NCBI GenBank assembly: GCA_963817905.1
Contig: CAWFPS010000002.1
Location: forward strand, 1,116,001-1,180,000
Source of the DNA: VRUE01 sp963817905
Lineage (GTDB): Bacteria; Actinomycetota; Thermoleophilia; Solirubrobacterales; 70-9
Direction: 5' to 3'
DNA: 64,000 nt
Below are positions 56,059 through 64,000 of this stretch, piece by piece. A program made the position numbers and the translations under genes. The notes under the pieces are model-generated. The model was not told the origin of the DNA. It did not search any database and saw only the letters and a program-made list of their open reading frames with translations. The first letter of the stretch is position 1. Every line of letters begins with the position of its first letter.

Positions 56059-57225
56059 TTGTCCCTGGACCTCGACCGCGCTCGGGAGACGTTCGAGTCC
56101 TCCACCGACTTCACCGTCGGCCTGGAGGAGGAGTTCGCGATCCTCGACCCGGCGACGCTGGAGCTCGAGCACCGTTTCGAGGACGTCAACGAAGCCTGCC
56201 AGGACGACGAGCTGCTGGCCGGCTCGGCCGCGGGCGAGCTGATCGCCTCGGAGATCGAGATCCGCTCCGGCCGGGCCGAGAGCTTCGCCGAGGCGCTCGC
56301 CCTGCAGCGCCAGCGCCGCAGTCGGCTCTTCGCCCTGACCGAGGACATGGGCCTGGCGCTGGGGGCGACCGGTACCCATCCCTGGGCCAACTACCTCGAC
56401 CAGCGGATCATCGACACCCCTCACTACAACCGGTTGCGCCACGAACTCGGCTACGTCGCCCAGCGCAACAACACCTGGAGCATGCACGTCCACATGGGCG
56501 TGCGCGGGGCCGACCGGGCGATCGCGGTTTGCGACCGGTTGCGCGAGCTGTTGCCGCTGCTGCTCGCCGCCTCGGCCAACTCGCCCTTCCTCGACCGTCG
56601 CGACAGCGGCCTGCACACCGTCCGCACCGAGATCTTCACCCGCACCTTCCCGCGCTGCGGCGTGCCGAGCCCCTTTCGCGACTGGGCGGGATACGCGGAC
56701 TTCGTCGGCATGCTGGAGCGCACCGGCTCGGTGGTCGAGTCCACGCAACTGTGGTGGAGCGTGCGCCCGCACCACGCCTTCGGCACGGTTGAGGTGCGGA
56801 TCTGCGACGCGCAGGGCCGCGGCGAGGAGTCCTTCGCCCTCGCCGGCCTGATCGCCGCCACGATCGCCCAGGCGGCGCTGGCCTATGACGAGCACGGCTA
56901 CGACGGCGCCGGCGCGCCGCTTGCCGACCGCGAGATCGAGGAGAACCTCTGGCGGGCAATCCGCCACGGGATGAGCGGCAAGCTGATCGATTTTCGCGGC
57001 GGGGTGGAGATCGAGGCCGCGGCGGCGCTCGAGCAGCTGCTCGCCTGGACCGAGCCGGCCCGCTCCCAGCTCGGGATAGCGGTCGACCTGCCGGCCCGCA
57101 ACGGGGCCCAGCGCGCCCGCGAAGCGCTCGATGCCGGGCTCTCGATCGAGGACATCTACCGCGACTCGGTGGCCGAGACCAAGCGCACCTATGCCGCCGC
57201 TCCGCAGGGTGCGGAACGAGCCTAA
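56059..57225 (+). CDS. YbdK-type carboxylate-amine ligase (glutamate-cysteine ligase family 2)
   Basis: 388 aa from TTG 56059. TVGLEEEFAILDPATLELEH, LIASEIEIRSGRAESFAEAL, GATGTHPWANYLDQRIIDTP, NNTWSMHVHMGVRGADRAIA, SANSPFLDRRDSGLHTVRTE and TVEVRICDAQGRGEESFALA are the GCS2 motifs. Members ligate glutamate to Cys or other amines, in some actinobacteria for ergothioneine or mycothiol-related thiols; the substrate is not fixed. It directly follows rex, consistent with a thiol/redox theme. Confidence 0.88.
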   Translation: MSLDLDRARETFESSTDFTVGLEEEFAILDPATLELEHRFEDVNEACQDDELLAGSAAGELIASEIEIRSGRAESFAEALALQRQRRSRLFALTEDMGLALGATGTHPWANYLDQRIIDTPHYNRLRHELGYVAQRNNTWSMHVHMGVRGADRAIAVCDRLRELLPLLLAASANSPFLDRRDSGLHTVRTEIFTRTFPRCGVPSPFRDWAGYADFVGMLERTGSVVESTQLWWSVRPHHAFGTVEVRICDAQGRGEESFALAGLIAATIAQAALAYDEHGYDGAGAPLADREIEENLWRAIRHGMSGKLIDFRGGVEIEAAAALEQLLAWTEPARSQLGIAVDLPARNGAQRAREALDAGLSIEDIYRDSVAETKRTYAAAPQGAERA

Positions 57226-57259
57226 CTGGCTTTGGGAGCGCATTCGCCGCTCGCATATA

Positions 57260-57265
57260 TAGACT
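57260..57265 (+). promoter_or_regulatory. -10 box upstream of hppA
   Basis: TAGACT, 35 nt before TTG 57301; a GGAGG ribosome binding site lies in the leader. Confidence 0.45.
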
Positions 57266-57300
57266 CCCGCGCCGCTTAGAAACCAGCCGGAGGACCTAAC

Positions 57301-59388
57301 TTGACCAGCTTTTTGACCGATTACGGAGTCGTCGTCGCGCTTGTGTGTGCCGGTGCGGCGGTTGTCTACGGACTAATCATCACCCAGCGCCTGCTGTCGA
57401 AGTCGCCAGGCAACGACCGCATGCAGGAAATCTCAGGAGCCGTGCAGGAAGGCGCACAGGCCTACCTGAACCGCCAGTACACGATCATCGCCGCGGTCGC
57501 CATACCGATCGCGATCGTGCTCTGGCTCCTGCAGGACTACAAGACCGCGATTGGATTCGTCTTCGGCGGCATCCTCTCGGGCGCGGCCGGATTTATCGGC
57601 ATGAACGTCTCGGTGCGCTCCAACGCGCGTGTCGCCGAGGCCGCCCGCGGTGGCGTCCCGCCGGCGCTCGACGTCGCCTTCAAGGGCGGCTCGGTGACCG
57701 GACTGCTCGTCGTCGGCCTGGCCCTGCTCGGCGTCGCCGGCTACTACGGCATCCTCGTGATCACCGGCAGCACCGACAAGGAGGCAGTCGACGCGCTCGT
57801 CGGCCTCGGCTTCGGTGGTTCGCTGATCTCCGTCTTCGCCCGTCTCGGCGGCGGCATCTTCACCAAGGCTGCCGACGTCGGTGCCGACCTGGTCGGCAAG
57901 GTCGAGGCCGGAATTCCCGAGGACGACCCGCGTAACCCGGCCGTGATCGCCGACAACGTCGGCGACAACGTCGGCGACTGCGCCGGCATGGCCGCCGACC
58001 TCTTCGAGACCTACGCGGTCACCTCGGTCGCCGTGATGCTGCTCGGCGTGCTCACCTTCTCCGGCGCCGGCGGGGACTTCTCCCGCGAGGTGGCGATCTA
58101 CCCGCTGGTGATCGGCGCCGTCGCGATCATCGCCTCGATCGTCGGGGCGCTGCTGGTGCGGACCAAAACCGACCGGGTCGAGGGGGCGCTCTACACCGGC
58201 GTGATCGCAGCCGGGATCCTCTCAATCGCGGCCTTCTACCCGATCACCGACTGGCTGATGAGCGACCCGGTGCGGCTTGGCCTGAGCGCAGGCTCCAAGG
58301 CGATTACCAGCACCGATCTATGGCTCTGCTCCGTGATCGGCGTCGCGGTAACCGCACTGCTCTTCGTGATTACTGAATATTATACGTCCACTCGTTTCCG
58401 GCCGGTAAAGACGATCGCCCAGGCATCGGAGACCGGCCACGCGACGAACATCATCCAGGGGCTCGCCCAGGGCTTCCAGTCGACCGCCGCTCCGGCCCTG
58501 GTGATCGCCCTGGCGATCCTCGGCGCCAACGAGCTGGCCGGCATCTACGGCATCGGCATCGCCGTGATGGGGCAGCTCTCGCTCTGCGGCCTGATCGTCG
58601 CCCTCGACGCCTTCGGGCCGATCACCGACAACGCCGGCGGTATCGCCGAGATGGCCGAGCTGCCCGAGGATGTCCGCAACGTCACCGATCCGCTCGATGC
58701 GGTCGGCAACACGACCAAGGCCGTGACCAAGGGCTACGCGATCGGCTCGGCGGCACTTGCGGCACTGGTCCTGTTCGCGGCATTCAAGAGCGAATTGGGC
58801 GGGGAGGCCCCGGCAGGCTTCGATCTCAACGGGCTCTTCAACCTCTCCAGTCCCGACGTGCTGATCGGACTGATCATCGGCGGCATGATGGTCTACCTAT
58901 TCGCCGCGTTCGCGATCGAGGCGGTCGGCCGCGCCGGTGGCCAGGTGGTCGAACAGGTGCGCGAGCAGTTCCGCGAGCACCCCGGGATCATGGAGGGCAC
59001 CGAAAAACCTGACTACGCCAAGACGGTCAGCATCGTCACCCTGGCGGCGCAGAAGGAGATGATCCTGCCGGCGCTGATTCCGATCGTGGTCCCCGTGATC
59101 GTCGGTCTGCTCAGCGTCGACGCGCTCGGCGGCCTGCTGATCGGCGTCATCGTCGTCGGCTTCTTCGCCGCGGTCTCGATGACGGCGGGCGGCGGTGCCT
59201 GGGACAACGCCAAGAAGCTGATCGAGGACGGGGCCCACGGCGGCAAGGGCTCTGAGGCCCACGCGGCCTCGGTTACCGGCGACACGGTTGGCGATCCCTA
59301 CAAGGACACTGCTGGGCCGGCTATCAACCCGATGATCAAGGTCGCCAACATCGTCGCGATTTTGATCATCCCGATCGTTCACTTCTAG
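57301..59388 (+). CDS. hppA: Membrane proton-pumping pyrophosphatase, predicted K+-independent
   Basis: 695 aa with about 16 membrane helices. It couples PPi hydrolysis to ion export. Signature DNVGDNVGDCAGMAADLFET is near residues 217-236, and the second acidic motif DNAGGIAEMAE follows. GNTTKAVTKGYAIGSAALAA near residue 466 carries Lys where K+-dependent enzymes have Ala (GNTTAA), the known switch to K+ independence, which usually goes with H+ pumping. TTG 57301 follows GGAGGACCTAAC. It ends before a family A palindrome. Confidence 0.95.
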   Translation: MTSFLTDYGVVVALVCAGAAVVYGLIITQRLLSKSPGNDRMQEISGAVQEGAQAYLNRQYTIIAAVAIPIAIVLWLLQDYKTAIGFVFGGILSGAAGFIGMNVSVRSNARVAEAARGGVPPALDVAFKGGSVTGLLVVGLALLGVAGYYGILVITGSTDKEAVDALVGLGFGGSLISVFARLGGGIFTKAADVGADLVGKVEAGIPEDDPRNPAVIADNVGDNVGDCAGMAADLFETYAVTSVAVMLLGVLTFSGAGGDFSREVAIYPLVIGAVAIIASIVGALLVRTKTDRVEGALYTGVIAAGILSIAAFYPITDWLMSDPVRLGLSAGSKAITSTDLWLCSVIGVAVTALLFVITEYYTSTRFRPVKTIAQASETGHATNIIQGLAQGFQSTAAPALVIALAILGANELAGIYGIGIAVMGQLSLCGLIVALDAFGPITDNAGGIAEMAELPEDVRNVTDPLDAVGNTTKAVTKGYAIGSAALAALVLFAAFKSELGGEAPAGFDLNGLFNLSSPDVLIGLIIGGMMVYLFAAFAIEAVGRAGGQVVEQVREQFREHPGIMEGTEKPDYAKTVSIVTLAAQKEMILPALIPIVVPVIVGLLSVDALGGLLIGVIVVGFFAAVSMTAGGGAWDNAKKLIEDGAHGGKGSEAHAASVTGDTVGDPYKDTAGPAINPMIKVANIVAILIIPIVHF

Positions 59389-59407
59389 CCGGGTTCTTTG
59401 TGGCGGG

Positions 59408-59486
59408 GAGGGGCCGGGCGCCCCTCCCCAAAACGATCGGCCGGGGGCCGATCTTGAGTGTTTTGGGGAGGGGCGCCCGGCCCCTC
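59408..59486. repeat. Family A palindrome between hppA and GNAT gene
   Basis: Perfect 27-bp arms (59408-59434, 59460-59486), CCCAAAAC/GTTTTGGG at the loop. Loop GATCGGCCGGGGGCCGATCT plus TGAGT nearly equals that at 61487. Confidence 0.9.
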
Positions 59487-59593
59487 TCTCGTTGCGGAGC
59501 GCGGTTCAGGGTTGCGCCGGATGATCAGGCTCGGTCTCCTTGGCGTGGCTTTCTAGGGCCGGAGTTCGTACTCGAGTAAGAGCGGGTTAGGCT

Positions 59594-60043
59594 TTAGGGC
59601 TCCAGTTCGTACTCGATCGAGTCGCTTCGCTCGGCGCCGGTGGTGTCGTAGAGGTGCTGGGCGGTTTTGTTGTTTTGGGCCGTCATCCAGGTGAGGCGGG
59701 CGGCGCCGCGGTTGCGGGCTATTTCCGTGCTGGCCTCGATTAGGGCTCGGCCGATGCCTTCGCCGCGGGCGTGCCCGATCACGTAGAGGTCGTTCATCAA
59801 CACGATCTCGGCCGGGATCAGCGAGGTGTAGGTCCAGTAGAGGCAGGCGTAGCCGGCGAGCTCCTCGTCGCGCCATGCCCCGAGCAGCATGCCCTTCTCG
59901 CTGGGCGCGATGAAACCGGCGAAGAAGGCGTGGTTGCGCTCCTCGTCGATCTCCTCGACCTCGTAGAAGCGCTGGTAGGCGGCGATCAGCGGCAGGAGCT
60001 GCTCGAACTGCTTCTCGGCGATCGGCTCGATCCGCATGCGCAA
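59594..60043 (-). CDS. GNAT-family N-acetyltransferase
   Basis: 149 aa. RIEPIAEKQFEQLLPLIAAY, DEERNHAFFAGFIAPSEKGM, MLLGAWRDEELAGYACLYWT, IPAEIVLMNDLYVIGHARGE (acetyl-CoA loop RGEGIGRALIEASTEIARNR) and TAQNNKTAQHLYDTTGAERS. Substrate unknown. Start at ATG 60043 or 60037. Confidence 0.88.
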   Translation of the reverse strand: MRMRIEPIAEKQFEQLLPLIAAYQRFYEVEEIDEERNHAFFAGFIAPSEKGMLLGAWRDEELAGYACLYWTYTSLIPAEIVLMNDLYVIGHARGEGIGRALIEASTEIARNRGAARLTWMTAQNNKTAQHLYDTTGAERSDSIEYELEP

Positions 60044-60182
60044 TCTGGATATTCGCAGTCACGGGGAGGGACCGGGCTCGCCACGCAGTAAACGACCGCA
60101 CTGACAGGGCCGGCTTGATGTTCCCTCTAAGCTGTGGAGCGCGAGCCGGAGGCAAAACACTGCCCCTAAGGAGGGGATTCCG

Positions 60183-61475
<1,293 letters not shown>

Positions 61476-61486
61476 CTGGTTGAGCA

Positions 61487-61565
61487 TAGGCGCCGAATGG
61501 CCCTGCTCAAAACGATCGGCCTCCGGCCGATCTTGAGTGTTTTGACCAGGGACATTCGGCGCCTA
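61487..61565. repeat. Family A palindrome between clpX and valS
   Basis: 27-bp arms (61487-61513, 61539-61565) with two mismatches, CAAAAC/GTTTTG at the loop. Loop GATCGGCCTCCGGCCGATCT plus TGAGT. Confidence 0.88.
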
Positions 61566-61618
61566 ATCTCCAGCGAGCTTCGGGATCTGACGACCCTCCC
61601 TCTCTGCCCATAGATATC

Positions 61619-61624
61619 TAGACT
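61619..61624 (+). promoter_or_regulatory. -10 box of valS
   Basis: TAGACT, 6 nt before GTG 61631, leaderless spacing. Confidence 0.45.
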
Positions 61625-61630
61625 CGCCGG

Positions 61631-64000
61631 GTGGACACAGTTAGGCGCGAAAAGCTGGAGAAGACGACCCGGTACGAGCCCTCTGAGATTGAGGGGCGGG
61701 TTTTCGCTGAGTGGATGGATGCCGGGTACTTTCATCCCGAGGCTGAGGGGACTCCCGAGGAGAACTTTTCGGTTGCTATCCCGCCGCCGAACGTGACCGG
61801 GGCGCTGCATATGGGACACGCGCTGAATGGGTCGATGCAGGATGCGCTGGTGCGGATGAACCGGATGCGGGGCCGCAATGCGCTCTGGATCCTGGGGACC
61901 GATCACGCTGGGATCGCGACCCAGTCGGTGGTCGAGAAGATGCTCCGCGGCGAAGGGGTCGACCGGCACGAGCTGGGGCGGGAGGAGTTCGTCAAGCGGG
62001 TCTGGAAGTGGCGCGAGGAGTACGGCTCGCGGATCGTCGAGCAGTACAAGCGGCTCGGCGCCTCCTGCGACTACGAGCGCGAGCGCTTCACCCTTGACGA
62101 CGGCTACGTCAAGGCCGTCTACCGCGTCTTCAAGCAGCTCTACGACAAGGGCTACATCTACCGCGACAACTACATGGTCAACTGGGACCCGGGCTCGCAC
62201 TCGGCGATCTCCGACCTCGAGGTCGAGAACCGCGAGGTTGAGGACACCCTCTACTCGATCGATTACCCGGTTGAGGGGACCGACCGGGTGCTGACCGTCG
62301 CCACCGTGCGCCCGGAGACGATGCTCGCCGACACCGCCGTCGCGGTCAATCCCGGCGACGAGCGCTACCGGGATCTGGTCGGCGGGCACTGCATCCTGCC
62401 CCTGGTCGGGCGGCGGCTGCCGATCATCGCCGACGAGCACGTCGACCCCGAGTTCGGCACCGGGGCGCTGAAGATCACCCCCGGCCACGACCCCAACGAC
62501 TTCGAGATCGGGCGCAAGCACGGCCTCGAGGAGATCGTCGCGATCGGGCCCGACGGCCGCCTGACCGAGGAGGCAGGGGAGAGGTTTGCCGGAATGACCG
62601 CCGCCGAGGCACAGGGGGCGGTCGTGGCCGCGCTGCGCGAGCAGGGCGCGCTCAGCGGAGAGGAGCCCTACGTCCACTCGGTCCCCTTCTCGCACCGCTC
62701 GGGCGAGCGGATCGAGCCGCTGATCTCGCTGCAGTGGTTCTGCCGCATGGACGAGCTGGCGGCGCCGGCGATCGAGGCGGTCGAGACCGACCGGGTGCGG
62801 ATCGCCCCGGGCCAGTGGAAGCGGGTCTACCTCGACTGGATGCGCGAGATCCGGCCCTGGTGCATCTCGCGCCAGCTCTGGTGGGGCCACCGGATCCCGG
62901 TCTGGTACTGCGACCCCTGCGAAGAGACCTTTGTTGCCGAGGACCCGGCGGCGGCCCCCACCCGCTGCGGCAGTTGCGGCGGCGAGCTGCGCCAGGAGTC
63001 AGACGTGCTCGACACCTGGTTCAGCTCGGCGATCTGGCCCTTCGCCACGCTCGGCTGGCCCGACGACACGCCCGAGCTGCGCGCCTTCTACCCGACCAGC
63101 TTTCTCACCACGGCGCGCGAGATCCTCTTCCTCTGGGTGGCGCGGATGATCATGACCGGGCTCGAGTTCGCCGGCGACGTGCCCTTCGGCGACGTCTATG
63201 TGCACTCGGTGATCCAGGCTCGCGACGGGCGCCGCATGTCGAAGAGCCTTGGCACCGGCATCGACCCGCTCGACGAGATCGACGTCCACGGCGCCGACGC
63301 CCTGCGCTTCGGCCTGCTGGCCATGTCTTCGACCCAGGACGTGCGCTACTCCGACGCCAAGGTCCAACAGGGCCGCGACCTGGCCAACAAGCTCTGGAAC
63401 GCCAGCCGCCTAATCCTCCTCAACACCGCCGACGGGCCGATACGTCAAGGTCACCTTGACGTATCGGCCCGTCGGCCGGAGGACCGGTGGGTTTTGTCTC
63501 GGATGGAGGGTGTGATTGGGTCGGTTACCGAGAAGCTCGACAGCTACGACTTTGCGCACGCTGCCACTGAGGCCTACTCGTTCGTCTGGTCGGAGCTCTG
63601 CGACTGGTACCTGGAGATCGTCAAGCCGCGGCTGTACGAGGGCGACGAGGTGGCCTCCGCGATCCTGTTGCACCTACTGGAGCGCACGCTCTCGCTGCTG
63701 CATCCGCTGATGCCCTTCGTCACCGAGGAGATCTGGGCCTATCACCCGGCCCGCGACGGTCACCTCGCCGTGCACGCCTTCCCCGTCGCCGACGAGTCTC
63801 TTCTCGACCCGGACGCGGAGGCCGAGGTCGAGCGGGGAATAGAGCTGACCCGCAGCCTGCGCGCCTGGCGCGACATGGTCGAGGTGCCGGCCAAGAGCAC
63901 GCTCTCGGCCCGGCTGGAAGGAGAGCTGCCGGAGGAGTTCGTCGGTCGCCTCAGTCGCTTCGAGCTGTCCGGCGAGGGCGGCGATCCGATCGCCTCGGTG
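61631..64000 (+). CDS. valS: Valyl-tRNA synthetase (3' end outside window) with an internal palindrome-encoded peptide
   Basis: 790 codons visible. Class I synthetase: PPPNVTGALHMGHALNGSMQ (HIGH), GTDHAGIATQSVVEK, editing domain TVRPETMLADTAVAVNPGDE, WWGHRIPVWYCDPC with a C-x2-C zinc pair, and RRMSKSLGTGIDPLDEIDVH (KMSKS). The anticodon-binding domain then starts with ANKLWNASRLILLNTA. Between it and RWVLSRMEG lies ADGPIRQGHLDVSARRP, translated from a perfect 49-bp palindrome. This peptide matches the one at the TsaD C-terminus except H for S. The frame stays open. Confidence 0.95.
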   Translation, partial: MDTVRREKLEKTTRYEPSEIEGRVFAEWMDAGYFHPEAEGTPEENFSVAIPPPNVTGALHMGHALNGSMQDALVRMNRMRGRNALWILGTDHAGIATQSVVEKMLRGEGVDRHELGREEFVKRVWKWREEYGSRIVEQYKRLGASCDYERERFTLDDGYVKAVYRVFKQLYDKGYIYRDNYMVNWDPGSHSAISDLEVENREVEDTLYSIDYPVEGTDRVLTVATVRPETMLADTAVAVNPGDERYRDLVGGHCILPLVGRRLPIIADEHVDPEFGTGALKITPGHDPNDFEIGRKHGLEEIVAIGPDGRLTEEAGERFAGMTAAEAQGAVVAALREQGALSGEEPYVHSVPFSHRSGERIEPLISLQWFCRMDELAAPAIEAVETDRVRIAPGQWKRVYLDWMREIRPWCISRQLWWGHRIPVWYCDPCEETFVAEDPAAAPTRCGSCGGELRQESDVLDTWFSSAIWPFATLGWPDDTPELRAFYPTSFLTTAREILFLWVARMIMTGLEFAGDVPFGDVYVHSVIQARDGRRMSKSLGTGIDPLDEIDVHGADALRFGLLAMSSTQDVRYSDAKVQQGRDLANKLWNASRLILLNTADGPIRQGHLDVSARRPEDRWVLSRMEGVIGSVTEKLDSYDFAHAATEAYSFVWSELCDWYLEIVKPRLYEGDEVASAILLHLLERTLSLLHPLMPFVTEEIWAYHPARDGHLAVHAFPVADESLLDPDAEAEVERGIELTRSLRAWRDMVEVPAKSTLSARLEGELPEEFVGRLSRFELSGEGGDPIASV
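63428..63476. repeat. 49-bp perfect palindrome inside valS (family C)
   Basis: 24-bp arms around a single C, in frame at the start of the anticodon-binding domain. It differs from the tsaD copy only at the three central bases. Confidence 0.95.

Overview
The window is a GC-rich, gene-dense bacterial chromosome segment with about 65 genes and no gap above 300 bases. Frequent GTG/TTG starts, hisIE next to a trp cluster, Rex, a PPi-type phosphofructokinase, an H+-pyrophosphatase and a four-domain S1 protein suggest an actinobacterium, possibly class Thermoleophilia (Solirubrobacterales). The family-level guess is inference. I saw no rRNA, tRNA, CRISPR array, transposase or prophage.

Layout: 1-7000 holds the dnaJ end, prmA, a membrane protein, murI, a VapBC pair, yqeY, an intein-containing phoH, ybeY and era. 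7000-8800 is a lower-GC patch with dgt and a small protein. 8800-17800 is hisIE-trpEGDC, an HtrA protease and trpFBA. 17800-24300 has a PPi-type pfk, a lipoprotein, an SDR protein, malic enzyme and a CotH-like protein. 24300-35900 has polA, a secreted protein, a membrane-anchored ECF sigma factor, ydcZ, an FAD reductase, rpsA, coaE, a lytic transglycosylase, an MFS transporter and an XRE regulator. 36000-47900 has uvrB, a three-gene signalling operon, mmpL, uvrA and a ROK kinase. 48000-51000 is panC-panD-panB. 51100-57200 is fmdB-udg-tsaE-secreted-tsaB-rimI-tsaD-grx-rex-ybdK. 57300-64000 is hppA, a GNAT gene, clpX and the first part of valS.

Main unusual content: (1) PhoH carries a 359-residue intein beginning with Ala and showing the W-C-T triad of class 3 inteins, plus two LAGLIDADG motifs. 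(2) The window is littered with 45-120 nt palindromes of several families, each with 23-28 bp arms. Many sit between genes, but some are translated: in prmA, across the trpB/trpA junction, at the tsaD 3' end and in the middle of valS. The tsaD and valS copies are perfect 49-bp palindromes that differ by a compensated base pair. Two other elements turn stop/start overlaps into mini-ORFs coupled at both ends. (3) Many genes have a TANNNT box 6-9 nt before the start codon, which points to widespread leaderless transcription. (4) clpX has no ATG/GTG/TTG start and probably begins at CTG. (5) uvrB (three times), trpB, rimI and a histidine kinase are broken by single-base indels, more likely sequence errors than true pseudogenes.

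Functionally the window joins complete tryptophan and pantothenate branches, nucleotide excision repair (uvrA, uvrB) with Pol I and uracil-DNA glycosylase, t6A tRNA modification (tsaB, tsaD, tsaE), rRNA and ribosome maturation (ybeY, era, prmA, rpsA), and a PPi-linked energy theme (PPi-type PFK plus H+-PPase).
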